Translations under genes and position numbers: made by a program
Notes under the pieces: model-generated
Seen by the model: the letters and a program-made list of their open reading frames with translations, nothing else
The model's database searches: none
Told to the model about the DNA's origin: nothing
Origin: Ferruginibacter sp.
GTDB lineage: Bacteria > Bacteroidota > Bacteroidia > Chitinophagales > Chitinophagaceae
Direction: 5' to 3'
Assembly (NCBI GenBank): GCA_013141435.1
Contig: JABFQZ010000012.1
Coordinates: forward strand, 1 to 64,000
Length of the DNA stretch: 64,000 bases
Part shown: positions 27,801 through 36,671 of the stretch, piece by piece
Numbering within the stretch: the first letter of the stretch is position 1
Layout: every line of letters begins with the position of its first letter

Positions 27801-28040
27801 GTACGTAAAAGGACCATATTTCCAATTACGGCCAGCATCAACACTTTTGGCAATTCCACCACTGGCTCCTACTGCTATTACATTGTTGTTATCGAAATAA
27901 TCAACATCTAAAAATGTAATGCCCATTTGTGTTGGGTTGCTAAATTTCCAATTGGTAGTGTTGTAAAACCCTTGCCCATTGGTGTTTGTACTAAGCAAAA
28001 TTAAAAGCATGCTTAGGTAAAAAGTAATTTTTTTTCTCAT
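24864..28040 (-). CDS. Large YCF48/BNR-repeat surface protein with SprB-like repeat and type-B T9SS sorting domain
   Basis: 1058 residues. After a signal peptide (ending TNTNGQ), about 800 residues form a YCF48/sortilin-like propeller with repeated Asp-Gly-Gly-x-x-Trp turns (TTDGGQNWSF, KNGGATWDS, LDGGKTWLD, TTDGGTTWTS, LDGGANWID, VDGGANWVM). One SprB-like repeat (NGSCSSGATGSI and PPYTYSLNGGAF) and an Ig-like segment follow. The C-terminus is a CHU_C gliding-type sorting domain (AFTPNGDNINDKW, VFNRYGSEVYNN, DGTYYYLVEF). It should be exported by the T9SS to the cell surface. Ligand unknown; adhesion is an inference. Confidence 0.9.
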   Translation of the reverse strand: MRKKITFYLSMLLILLSTNTNGQGFYNTTNWKFSNPTQMGITFLDVDYFDNNNVIAVGASGGIAKSVDAGRNWKYGPFTYIDPTGLTTMSTLNDVHYATSTIAYTVGDRGCMAKTTDGGQNWSFVKTPLYANSKNINAVWFLNKDTGYIGGDVNNNADSIPRLYVTKNGGATWDSILPPAVNGFSRVGYVNNPNIPSVLWPVDAKLKSIYRIEFINDSVGYVTGSNSYGVTLFPSVCLRATSATVCTPLTTFLTSGSMAAGMLWKFKNGTLTDYSFSKERLGYTGINTNTINCSTTYGAISPITQTYRSMNILNDSTVVLMSFNNNCAVRVSTGKNDSTANVNNAGIFEKGKYTILNFPFPPTQGPNAGPSIPAVQVLLASNPYTMRRAASGKLYTAGNFGKVWTSIDNGTNWREERAYPPGQNFSANAAWALDIAPDGRFLFMGGNGAVADSIPGGSLFSNYNLVAPGGGYSKFDFVNCNNGIGVGGSAITRTLDGGKTWLDNNRPDFASSFYNITGLSYPTLTKAYFSVNNGSIYRSDNANASQAAFVIDPYYSNANYQMNDVAAFGNDTVYALGYSSALPAANRKSTIFRSYNNAVSWQAIDIVATTITPAFTAPTLSQLAFPSRNIGYAAGSRNGIYKTTDGGTTWTSINPFPAVNQYPPGFPSTAITYTEIMAVDNNTVFAVGNMFTSTGIKRVYKTLDGGANWIDITSNIPALFPVGNITGVLFHDANNGYVMIGNTIFKTVDGGANWVMDISPTGIIGQTMAFAPRTVPAGISMVNRKMFFGGFSGPGGSANNIMEFGNPANINVNVAEVVNGSCSSGATGSIIANATGGIPPYTYSLNGGAFQTSNTFSNITAGTKTLVIKDAFCGILTKTITVDVKQSPTVSAGPDKVVVFGEQISLEGSTGNNISSSIAWTPAATLTGANTLTPIAKPTITTNYTLTVVNSNGCVSTSDALVTVLPYCIKVMDAFTPNGDNINDKWLVTQGGTCTTQAKVSVFNRYGSEVYNNTNYQNDWNGTYKGKTVPDGTYYYLVEFTLVGGKKIIVKGDVTILR

Positions 28041-28166
28041 AAACTTTTTTGACAGATGAAATAATTGATTAATAAAACTTGAAGTTTTAAAAAGGTTGTT
28101 TTTATAACTTTTTCTATTTGTTAAAAGTATTTATATAAAAGGTTAAAAAGTTGAGTTCAAATGCTT

Positions 28167-28204
28167 ATTTATAAAATTGAGTGTTTCTACTCAATTTTAT
28201 AAAT
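28167..28204. promoter_or_regulatory. 16-bp perfect dyad between two divergent surface-protein genes
   Basis: ATTTATAAAATTGAGT (28167-28182) and its exact reverse complement (28189-28204) flank a 6-base centre GTTTCT. Both neighbouring genes start away from it, so it is not an ordinary terminator. It could be an operator or a hairpin in the leader of the leftward gene. Confidence 0.6.
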
Positions 28205-28311
28205 ATCAATATTTTTTTTAAAAAGTAAATTAGTAAATCATTATAAATGGTTTAATTTGTATCATTTTCAGTAATTGTTCTTCTATAAAAGCAATGTCTT
28301 AATTTATTATA

Positions 28312-31300
28312 ATGACAAAAAGAATTTTAACCTTACTGTTTTTTGTAATAGTATTGAAAAGTGCATCTGCCCAAGATAAATCGAATAGAGGTAAGGAGTT
28401 TTGGTTGGCTTATGGCTTTGATTATACTTTTTTTAATGAAGCACCTATAAATTCACAAGAATTAGCTATTTATATTAGTACAGAATTACCAGCAATAGTT
28501 ACAATTTCTATTACAAATTCTAGTTATTCTCAAACATTAAATATACCAGCAAATACTGTTGATGCTACTATTTTAATTCCAAAATCGGGTGCTAATGATG
28601 CTCGTACCCTTACTGATGGATTGCAAAATAGGGGTATTCATATTGTTAGCAATGTACCTGTAGCTGCTTATGCTCATGTATATGCCAACCAAGTGTCTGG
28701 TGCTACTATGCTTATGCCAATAGAGACATATGGCTATCTCTATCATTCTATAAATTATTACCAAACTACATCACAAAGCAATCCTGGTGATTGGTATTCT
28801 TGGTTTTATGTTATTGCTTCAGAAGACAATACCAGGTTGGATATTACGCCATCTGATTCTACAAAAAATGGGTGGTTGCCTAATCAAACTTACACCTTAA
28901 ACCTAAATAAAGGTGAATCCTATCATGTATTTGGAAAAGCTGTATTCGGAGTAGATGCATCAAGGGCAAGTAAGGATATGACAGGTAGTAAAATTGTTTC
29001 TGTTGTTGGCGGAGATGGTAATTGCCATCCAGTGGCTACATTTTCTGGTTCGGGTGGCATACGATTATGTAGGGGAGATGGAGGAGAGTTTATGCAACAG
29101 CAAGTTTTTCCAGCACAAGCTTGGGGTACAAGGTACTTAACCTACCATACAATCAATAATTCCAATACCGATATTTTAGAAACCAATAGAAATATTTATC
29201 GGATTTGTGTTGCGGATCCTACAACAGTAGTCAAGAAAAATGGCCTTGTAATGACAGGTTTAATAAGAAATTTCTTTTACGAATACATGGATTCCACCGG
29301 GGGGCAATATATTGAATCAGATAAGCCAATTTTGGTTTCTCAGTATATGGTAAATAAAAATCAATGCTGGAATTTTCCTACCACTTCACCTTCGCCACCT
29401 TCGTACGGTGATCCTGAAATGTTTTATTTAAGCCCAATAGAACAGGGACAAAAATCAGTGTTATTTTACACCAGCCGGAAATCTACCATCGATTATGTGT
29501 ATGCAAATATTCATTTACCAACTGCAGCAGTGGGCTCTTTGAGAGTAGATGGAAATGTATTGCCAGCCTCACAAGTTATTCCTCATCCTAATTTCCCTTC
29601 TTATTCAGTGGCATTGGTAAGATTTGTAGGAGCAGCAAACCAACACACGGTAGTAGCTGATTCTGCTTTTACGGGTACTACTTATGGGTTAGGCAACTAT
29701 GAAAGTTATGGATATAATTTTGGGACAAATATAAATAACTTAAATAACTATAGTGCTTTGCAAAATTCGCTTAGCTCATTAGGAACTTATGATACTTCCA
29801 CTTGCCCAAATACACCTGTTAGGCTTTTTATAAAACTTGCATACCCTGCCACAAGTATACATTGGAAACTAAGCCAAGTTACTGGTATTAGTCCAAATGT
29901 AGATTCTATAATTGCTACACCAATTCTTGTAAATACAGAAAATATAAATGGTAGAACTTATTATATTTATAGCCTTCAACAAGATTTTATTTTTGCTAAT
30001 ACAGGTATTTATAACATTCCAATTTCTTATACCACACCAGCTATCGCAAATTGCAACCAAACAGAGATTGCTACTTTAAGGGTAGTTGTAAAAGCTGGAC
30101 CCAAAGCAGATTTTACAACCAACAACACTTTGTGCTTGCAAGATACTGTTCGCTTTACAGGAACACCCATACCCAATGGATTTAACCTTATAAACCATAC
30201 TTATTTTTTTGATGATGCTACCACTTCTAACGGTATAAATGCTGTAAAACGTTTTGCAATTGGCGGCAATCATTCAGTAAAATACAGAATTGTAGCAGAT
30301 AATGGCTGTGTTGCAGATACTACAAAAATAATTTCTTTGCTAGGTAGCCCCATACCAAAATTTGGTGCAAATAGTAATGTATGCAGCAGCGATTCTGTTT
30401 ACATTACTGATACATCTTCGGTAGCAACGGGTACAATTACAAATTGGTATTGGAGTTTTGGTGATGGACAAACAGCTAATAAAACTAATGGTAATCCGTT
30501 TTACCACAAATATACAGGTGCTGGTCCTTTCAATTTAAAATTAGTAGTTACTGGTAGCAATGGTTGCAAAAGCGATACACTTACAAAGGTTATAAATTTA
30601 ATACCTACGCCATTGGCAAAATTTGGTTTCGATAAAAATGTTTGCCTTGGCAATGCTATTGTGTTTAGCGATAGTTCGTATCTTACATCAAGTGCTATTG
30701 CTACTTGGAATTGGAATTTTGGCAATTCAATTTCAGCAATAAAAACAAATTCAACACCATTTAGTTATACTTACCCTGCAGCTGGGGCTTTTACTGTTTC
30801 GTTGGTAGCAGTAGGTACTAATGGTTGCAAAAGCGATACTTTTAAATTGCCAGTAGCAGTAACTACTAAGCCTTCGGCAAATTTTACTTTTTTAGGCAAG
30901 CCTTGTAAAGACAGTATTTTTACATTTACTTCTTCTACTTTATTTAATGCATCAATACCTACTGTTTGGTATTGGAATTATGGAGATGCAATTTCTTCAA
31001 CAATTACCTCAACCAATATTGTTACTCATGCCTATAATTTGGCAAGTAGCATTACTGTAAAACATTTGGTAACTTTTGGTGGTTGTGTAAGCGATACCAG
31101 TTTTTTGACAATACCAATTATTAACCCAAACCCTACTGTAAATTTTAATATAACCAGTACAATTTTTTGTGAAAATATACCAATCAATTTTATTGGAAAT
31201 GCCAGTGCCGATGCTACTATTTGGCAATGGAATTTTGGTAATGGTTTAGGTAATAATACACCTCCTTTTGATAGAATATATAACAACCCTTATAATGGCA

Positions 31301-31884
31301 ATGTAAAACTGAAAGTATTAACAGCAGAAGGTTGTGGATCGGTAGAAGTTGTAAAACCATTAACTATAGCTGCAGCACCTAATGTAAATGCTGGCCCTGA
31401 TTTATACTTAAAAATTGGAACAACTAAAACCATAAATGCCAGCATTTCAAATGCAAGTAATTATAATTTTTTATGGACACCAGCTACTAATTTAAGTAAT
31501 TCAAATTTGCTTACTCCAATTACTAATACCATTGTACCAATTGAGTATAAAATAAAAGCTACTGATAAAATAAACGGTTGTGTAGGGTACGATAGTATGC
31601 AAGTAAAATCTTACTCTACTATATATGTACCAAATGTATTTACTCCAAATGGCGATGGAAAAAATGATAAATGGATTATACCTGCTTTGGAAGCCTACCC
31701 AAATTGTACTGTAGTAGTTTACAATCGTTATGGGCAAAAAATATTTGAATCTATTGGCTATAAAACTCCTTGGGATGGAAGGTTTAAAAATATTCAGCAA
31801 CCTTTAGGAGCTTATGTATATACTATAAACCCTGGTGATGGAGTACTTAAAATGATAGAAGGCACTGTTTTAATTATTAAATAA
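28312..31884 (+). CDS. IgGFc-binding-domain/PKD-repeat surface protein with type-B T9SS sorting domain
   Basis: 1190 residues. A signal peptide (ending SASAQ) is followed by an IgGFc-binding-like N-terminal domain (GKEFWLAYGFDYTFF, then YISTELPA; residues about 25-470). At least four PKD-type domains follow, marked by WYWSFGDGQ, WNWNFGN, WYWNYGD and WQWNFGNG (about 600-1010), then an Ig-like segment. The CHU_C sorting domain closes the chain (NVFTPNGDGKNDKW, VYNRYGQKIF, LGAYVYTI). It should be a T9SS-exported surface protein, probably an adhesin. It is transcribed divergently from the other type-B protein. Confidence 0.9.
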   Translation: MTKRILTLLFFVIVLKSASAQDKSNRGKEFWLAYGFDYTFFNEAPINSQELAIYISTELPAIVTISITNSSYSQTLNIPANTVDATILIPKSGANDARTLTDGLQNRGIHIVSNVPVAAYAHVYANQVSGATMLMPIETYGYLYHSINYYQTTSQSNPGDWYSWFYVIASEDNTRLDITPSDSTKNGWLPNQTYTLNLNKGESYHVFGKAVFGVDASRASKDMTGSKIVSVVGGDGNCHPVATFSGSGGIRLCRGDGGEFMQQQVFPAQAWGTRYLTYHTINNSNTDILETNRNIYRICVADPTTVVKKNGLVMTGLIRNFFYEYMDSTGGQYIESDKPILVSQYMVNKNQCWNFPTTSPSPPSYGDPEMFYLSPIEQGQKSVLFYTSRKSTIDYVYANIHLPTAAVGSLRVDGNVLPASQVIPHPNFPSYSVALVRFVGAANQHTVVADSAFTGTTYGLGNYESYGYNFGTNINNLNNYSALQNSLSSLGTYDTSTCPNTPVRLFIKLAYPATSIHWKLSQVTGISPNVDSIIATPILVNTENINGRTYYIYSLQQDFIFANTGIYNIPISYTTPAIANCNQTEIATLRVVVKAGPKADFTTNNTLCLQDTVRFTGTPIPNGFNLINHTYFFDDATTSNGINAVKRFAIGGNHSVKYRIVADNGCVADTTKIISLLGSPIPKFGANSNVCSSDSVYITDTSSVATGTITNWYWSFGDGQTANKTNGNPFYHKYTGAGPFNLKLVVTGSNGCKSDTLTKVINLIPTPLAKFGFDKNVCLGNAIVFSDSSYLTSSAIATWNWNFGNSISAIKTNSTPFSYTYPAAGAFTVSLVAVGTNGCKSDTFKLPVAVTTKPSANFTFLGKPCKDSIFTFTSSTLFNASIPTVWYWNYGDAISSTITSTNIVTHAYNLASSITVKHLVTFGGCVSDTSFLTIPIINPNPTVNFNITSTIFCENIPINFIGNASADATIWQWNFGNGLGNNTPPFDRIYNNPYNGNVKLKVLTAEGCGSVEVVKPLTIAAAPNVNAGPDLYLKIGTTKTINASISNASNYNFLWTPATNLSNSNLLTPITNTIVPIEYKIKATDKINGCVGYDSMQVKSYSTIYVPNVFTPNGDGKNDKWIIPALEAYPNCTVVVYNRYGQKIFESIGYKTPWDGRFKNIQQPLGAYVYTINPGDGVLKMIEGTVLIIK

Positions 31885-31922
31885 TAAATTTTTAGTGTTA
31901 TTTTTCATTTTTAAAATATAGT

Positions 31923-32657
31923 ATGACAACAGATTTTACATGGCTTAGCCGTACCCAATTATTAATAGGAAATGATGCTTTGCAAAAACTAGCTAGTAGC
32001 CATGTAATGATTGTAGGCCTTGGTGGTGTAGGCTCTTACGCCGCCGAATTTATTGTACGAAGTGGTGTTGGTAAAATTACAATAATTGATGGAGATATTG
32101 TTGATAATACCAATAGAAATAGGCAATTGCCAGCTTTGGCTACCAACCTTGGGCAATATAAAACTACAATAATGGCTAATAGATTAAAAGCTATAAATCC
32201 TGAGCTTGAAATAAATGCCATACAAAATTTTATAAATCCCGAAATGGTGCAAAATTTATTTGCAGAAAAACCAAATTATATCATAGATGCAATAGATAGT
32301 ATAACCCCAAAACTAATGTTTTTGATACATGCTTACCAACAGCAAATACCAATAGTAAGTAGTATGGGAGCAGGTGGTAAATTAGATCCAACTAAATTAT
32401 TGGTAGCAGACATTTCAAAAACTTACAACTGTGTTTTTGCACAACAAATACGTAAAGTTCTAAAACGTAATCATCAAATACGTACTGGCATTACTTGTGT
32501 ATTTTCGGCAGAATTGCCCAAAAAAGAAAGTCTAATAATGACAGATGGAAGCAACTACAAAAAATCAGCTTATGGTACTATATCTTATATGCCTGCTATG
32601 TTTGGCGCTATAGCTGCCAGTGTAGTAATAAGAAATTTAATAGAAGAAAAAAACTAG
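31923..32657 (+). CDS. tcdA: tRNA threonylcarbamoyladenosine dehydratase (TcdA/CsdL, ThiF family)
   Basis: 244 residues of the E1-like ThiF/MoeB fold. WLSRTQLLIG at the start, ATP-binding GLGGVGSYAAEFIVRSG and the substrate region DGDIVDNTNRNRQLPAL match TcdA, which cyclises t6A37 to ct6A in tRNA with ATP. The E1 zinc Cys pairs of MoeB are absent, as usual for TcdA. It lies 38 bases after the surface-protein gene but is functionally unrelated. Confidence 0.92.
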   Translation: MTTDFTWLSRTQLLIGNDALQKLASSHVMIVGLGGVGSYAAEFIVRSGVGKITIIDGDIVDNTNRNRQLPALATNLGQYKTTIMANRLKAINPELEINAIQNFINPEMVQNLFAEKPNYIIDAIDSITPKLMFLIHAYQQQIPIVSSMGAGGKLDPTKLLVADISKTYNCVFAQQIRKVLKRNHQIRTGITCVFSAELPKKESLIMTDGSNYKKSAYGTISYMPAMFGAIAASVVIRNLIEEKN

Positions 32658-32740
32658 TACCCAAAAAATGTTGAATTAATTTTAAATACAATAAACCTTT
32701 TAATCTTTCAAAGTTTTGTAATATAGCCATATTGATACAC

Positions 32741-33526
32741 TTATTCTTTTGTGGCTAAATAATTATAATCTTCTAATAGTTTTTCTAAAAAATCTATAGA
32801 TGATAATTTTGATTCTACCTTTAATACATCTTTTATTTTATACTCTACACGCATGCAAATATCATGATTATTATTTTTTTTTGCTTGTGTAAGTACAGTT
32901 TTTATAGTGTTAATATCATTATCCGATAATCGCATTACTTCGGGGTAAGAAACTTTGTAATTTTCCGAATTTACAGGTATAAATATGGTATCATCAATTG
33001 TCATAAAACTCTTGGTATCCACAACAGCAGTACCTGCAGCAATATCGCCAATTCTTTGATTTTTTTTTGTAATTAGTATCAGTAGCACTACAGCTATACC
33101 TAAAAAGGCAGTCATCATAGAATATGCTACAATTTCTATTGTGCCTTCAAAAATATATCCAAATAAAAATGGCCATTCAAAAAATTTTGTTATCCATCGA
33201 AGCAAAAATTGACCAAAAGTAGGTTCTCCGCCATCTAAACTAATAACCCTAATTTTCATTATTTTTTTTCCAATAGTTTGCCCATTCAATAGTAACTCTG
33301 TAAGCAGCGAATAAAATAACATTGGGAGAGAAATAATGAGAATATCGAAACCTATAGCTTTATCTTTAGAAAGGTTTAAGGTATCATACAATAAATATTT
33401 TAGGGCAAGTAAATAAATTAACAATAGTACAAAATCAATAATATAGGCAGTTAAACGCTTGTGAAAAGCGGCTATTTCAAAATTGAGTGCTACATTAAAA
33501 GCAGTATTTATTTGTACGGTAGCCAT
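32741..33526 (-). CDS. RDD-family membrane protein
   Basis: About 261 residues from ATG 33526, which gives MATVQINTAFN; the frame extends 25 codons upstream to 33601 but that stretch is unlike the family. The RDD domain shows KRLTAYIIDFVLLL, GQTIGKKIMKIRVIS and RIGDIAAGTAVVD with four to five membrane segments. The soluble C-terminus is about 80 residues. Function unknown. It faces away from the SpoIIM/MoxR genes, a pairing often seen in Bacteroidota, so it probably belongs to the same system. Confidence 0.88.
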   Translation of the reverse strand: MATVQINTAFNVALNFEIAAFHKRLTAYIIDFVLLLIYLLALKYLLYDTLNLSKDKAIGFDILIISLPMLFYSLLTELLLNGQTIGKKIMKIRVISLDGGEPTFGQFLLRWITKFFEWPFLFGYIFEGTIEIVAYSMMTAFLGIAVVLLILITKKNQRIGDIAAGTAVVDTKSFMTIDDTIFIPVNSENYKVSYPEVMRLSDNDINTIKTVLTQAKKNNNHDICMRVEYKIKDVLKVESKLSSIDFLEKLLEDYNYLATKE

Positions 33527-33632
33527 GTAAGTTGCAATATACATGTAGTGGTGCATAAATATATTAAAAGGATATTTTTTTATTCTATAAAAATGTGGCA
33601 AATTGTAGTATTAAAAAATAATGAAGTTATCT

Positions 33633-34652
33633 ATGAGGGAGGCAATGTTTATAAAGAAAAATGCTGAAAAATGGAAGGTTTACCAAAAAGAAGATACCAC
33701 AAACCCAGACGAAGCATATGAAAAATTTATTACCCTCATGGATGATCTTGCATATGCAAAAACATTTTACCCAAAAAGTAAAGTTACCCTTTGGATTAAT
33801 GGATTAGCTGCAAGTGTTTATCAAAATATTTATATAAATAAAAAAGAAAAGTATAGTCGCATTTTTACTTTTTGGAAATATGAATTACCATTAATTATAC
33901 AAAAGCATCATCATACATTTTTATTTACAACTATTATTTTTTGCGTTTTTGTGGCAATAGGTGTTTTTTCTTCTATGCATAATCCCGAATTTGTTAATGG
34001 TATTTTAGGCAATGAATATGTACAAATGACAGAAGATAATATTGCAAAAGGCGACCCTTTTGGGGTTTATAAAGACGATGATAAATTTAATATGTTTATG
34101 CGAATAGGGTTTAACAATATAAAAGTTGCTTTTTTTACTTTTGCAGGTGGCTTTATTTTAGGTGCACCTACTTTTTATTTTTTGTGGAGTAATGGTATTA
34201 TGCTCGGAAGTTTTCAATTCATGTTTTTTGCTAATGATTTGGGATTAAAATCTATTTTAGTAATTTGGATACATGGAACTATCGAAATTTCTTCAATTAT
34301 TATAGCTGGCGCAGCAGGGTTTATTTTGGCAAATGGTGTTTTATTTCCAGGTACATATAAGCGATTAGACTCCTTTAAAAAAAATGCAAAAGATGCTGCA
34401 AAAATTTTAATTTGTTTAATTCCTTTTTTTATAATAGCAGCTTTTTTTGAAAGTTATATTACCCAACTAATGAGCGATACTTTCGATAAAAAGCCCGATG
34501 GTATACCATCTTGGGTTAGCGTAATCATTTTAACCTTTTCAGTAATTTTAATTATTGGCTACTTTGTTATTTGGCCAATAGTATTACATAAAAAAGGTAT
34601 TTATTTAAAAAAAGATGGCATCGTATCTCGATTGCAAGATACCAATGTATAA
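33633..34652 (+). CDS. SpoIIM-family (stage II sporulation protein M-like) membrane protein
   Basis: 339 residues from ATG 33633 (MREAMFIKKN); an ATG four codons earlier at 33621 is possible. A soluble helical N-terminus of about 80 residues leads to five or more membrane helices with the DUF95/SpoIIM signature (FTFAGGFILGAPTFYFLWSNG and IWIHGTIEISSIIIAGAAG). In spore formers the relative joins a peptidoglycan-hydrolase complex at the engulfing membrane; this organism does not sporulate. It opens a five-gene operon with MoxR and DUF58. Confidence 0.9.
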   Translation: MREAMFIKKNAEKWKVYQKEDTTNPDEAYEKFITLMDDLAYAKTFYPKSKVTLWINGLAASVYQNIYINKKEKYSRIFTFWKYELPLIIQKHHHTFLFTTIIFCVFVAIGVFSSMHNPEFVNGILGNEYVQMTEDNIAKGDPFGVYKDDDKFNMFMRIGFNNIKVAFFTFAGGFILGAPTFYFLWSNGIMLGSFQFMFFANDLGLKSILVIWIHGTIEISSIIIAGAAGFILANGVLFPGTYKRLDSFKKNAKDAAKILICLIPFFIIAAFFESYITQLMSDTFDKKPDGIPSWVSVIILTFSVILIIGYFVIWPIVLHKKGIYLKKDGIVSRLQDTNV

Positions 34653-35466
34653 AAAAAATATTTTATTAGTTACACTATTTTGCTGCAATATTTTTTTAGT
34701 AATGCCATTGTTTGCGCAAATAGATTCTAATAGTGTAATAGAAAATACAATAACAGAAGCTAACACAAATAATGAGGATATTGATGATGTTTCGCCAAAC
34801 TACGAAAACTTTGGTAAAGAAGTTTTAGGCGATACTGTAGTAAATTTTTCGGATTTAATTATAAATCAAGATTCGATTACAGCATGGAAAAATAGCAAAA
34901 AATATGCTTGGTTTGCTAACTTAGATAGTTTACTTAAAGAAAAACAAATTTTAGAAAGGCAAAATGTTGCTAAAAATAGAAAGGATATTGGAACTGGGAT
35001 TTCTTTTTTTAGTAGTTTTTTAAATTCCAGCATTCTTCATTTTTTTTTATGGTTTGTAGCTATAGCTGTTGTAGTTTTTATTGTATTCAAATTGTTTCTT
35101 AATAATGGATTATTTTTAAAAAAGAGTAAAAGTATTGTTACAGAAATAGAAATTGCCGATGAAAATGATATAACAAAAGATTTTGAAACACTTTATAAAA
35201 ATGAGTATAAAAATGGTAATATGCGTATGGCTGTACGTTATTTATTTTTACTAACCTTACAAAATTTAAACAATAAAACCTACATAAAATTTGCAGTAGA
35301 TAAAACGAATAGCAATTATGTAGCAGAGATACTAGTTACAAAACGTAAAGATTTTGCCGAACTTGCTTTACTATACGAATACATTTGGTATGGTAACATA
35401 CCTTTACATCCTGAAACTTTTGACAACATCGAAAAAAAATACAAACAATTTTTTAATACATTATAA
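34645..35466 (+). CDS. DUF4129-domain protein of the MoxR/SpoIIM operon
   Basis: 273 residues from ATG 34645, which overlaps the SpoIIM stop by 8 bases and gives a signal peptide (MYKKNILLVTLFCCNIFLVM, cut after LFAQ). An Asp/Glu/Asn-rich periplasmic region, one membrane helix near 125-145 (FLWFVAIAVVVFIVFKLFL) and a cytoplasmic DUF4129 domain follow (YKNGNMRMAVRYLFLLTLQ, LLYEYIWYGN). Function unknown. Co-occurrence with MoxR and DUF58 suggests an envelope assembly or stress role. Confidence 0.87.
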   Translation: MYKKNILLVTLFCCNIFLVMPLFAQIDSNSVIENTITEANTNNEDIDDVSPNYENFGKEVLGDTVVNFSDLIINQDSITAWKNSKKYAWFANLDSLLKEKQILERQNVAKNRKDIGTGISFFSSFLNSSILHFFLWFVAIAVVVFIVFKLFLNNGLFLKKSKSIVTEIEIADENDITKDFETLYKNEYKNGNMRMAVRYLFLLTLQNLNNKTYIKFAVDKTNSNYVAEILVTKRKDFAELALLYEYIWYGNIPLHPETFDNIEKKYKQFFNTL

Positions 35467-36669
35467 TTGCTAAATAAAACTTTAACACATCTTACTTTAC
35501 TATTTATTGTATCGTATTTTTTTTATGGATGTACTGCCAAAACCAAATTGCCTGATCTTAGAGAAAGTTATGCCTATACCGATAATAAGCCTTTTGGCAC
35601 ATCGGTAGCATACTCTATTTTTAAAAATACTTTTGATAATACCAAATTTGAAATAAATAAACAAGCGGTTAGCGAAAATTATGGGTGGGAAACAGATACT
35701 GCATCATTATATTTTAATGTAAGCAAAAATTTTGTAACATCTGAAAATGATGCACAAACATTATTAAATTTCGTTTACAATGGCAACATTGCTTTTATAG
35801 CATCTACAAATATTGATACTACACTTTTGCAAAAAATATATTGCACACAAAGTACACCTGTAAATTTATTTAGTATTAAAGATTTGGAGCATACTACTAT
35901 AAAATATATACCTGAGCTTACTAATACAAACGATACATTTTCTTATTTTTATTATCCTTTTCAAAATTATTTTCCCGAAATTAATTCAAACTACGCTAGG
36001 GTAGTAGGTTATAGCCATTCCGAAAAAGATAATTTTATTGTATTTTTTTGGGGCAAGGGCAAATTTTATTTTCATGCAGAGCCAAGAGCTTTTAGCAATT
36101 ATTTTTTGCTGAGTAATAATAATTATAAATATTTACAACAAATTATACAATTACTACCTCCCAATCTTAAAAATATTTATTGGGATAATTTTTACAATAA
36201 ACATAATCAATCAAAAAATGATAAAAGTCAATCATCTCTCAACGAAATTTTAAAATACCCAGCATTAAAAAATGCATTTTTTCTTTCACTGTTTTTATTG
36301 TTATTATATATTTTGTTTAATAGTAAACGCAGGCAACGTATTGTACCTATTGTAAAACCTACCGAAAATACAACTGTAGCATTTGCAGAAGCTATTGCAG
36401 GGTTATATTTGAATAAAAAAGATAATAAAATTATTGCCGATAAAGCAATAACTTATTTTTATGAACATTTAAGATTAAAATATCATATAAACACCAATGC
36501 AACCAATGATACATTTGCTCAAACACTGAGCAAAAAAAGTGGTGCTACGTTTACAGTTGTAAATGAACTTACAACAGCAATAAAGCAAATAAATAACAGC
36601 GAAAAAATTTCCGACGAACAATTACTTTTTTTAAACAAATTGATAGAAAACTTTTACAAAAATATATAA
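35467..36669 (+). CDS. DUF4350-domain lipoprotein-like membrane protein
   Basis: 400 residues. The TTG start abuts the previous stop directly, giving MLNKTLTHLT and a lipobox-like YFFYGC (Cys22). A periplasmic alpha/beta domain (GTSVAYSIFKNTF, NGNIAFIAST) carries the DUF4350 signature; a membrane helix near 270-285 and a helical cytoplasmic end follow. Function unknown; family members sit between DUF4129 and MoxR genes as here. Confidence 0.84.
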   Translation: MLNKTLTHLTLLFIVSYFFYGCTAKTKLPDLRESYAYTDNKPFGTSVAYSIFKNTFDNTKFEINKQAVSENYGWETDTASLYFNVSKNFVTSENDAQTLLNFVYNGNIAFIASTNIDTTLLQKIYCTQSTPVNLFSIKDLEHTTIKYIPELTNTNDTFSYFYYPFQNYFPEINSNYARVVGYSHSEKDNFIVFFWGKGKFYFHAEPRAFSNYFLLSNNNYKYLQQIIQLLPPNLKNIYWDNFYNKHNQSKNDKSQSSLNEILKYPALKNAFFLSLFLLLLYILFNSKRRQRIVPIVKPTENTTVAFAEAIAGLYLNKKDNKIIADKAITYFYEHLRLKYHINTNATNDTFAQTLSKKSGATFTVVNELTTAIKQINNSEKISDEQLLFLNKLIENFYKNI

Positions 36670-36671
36670 CT

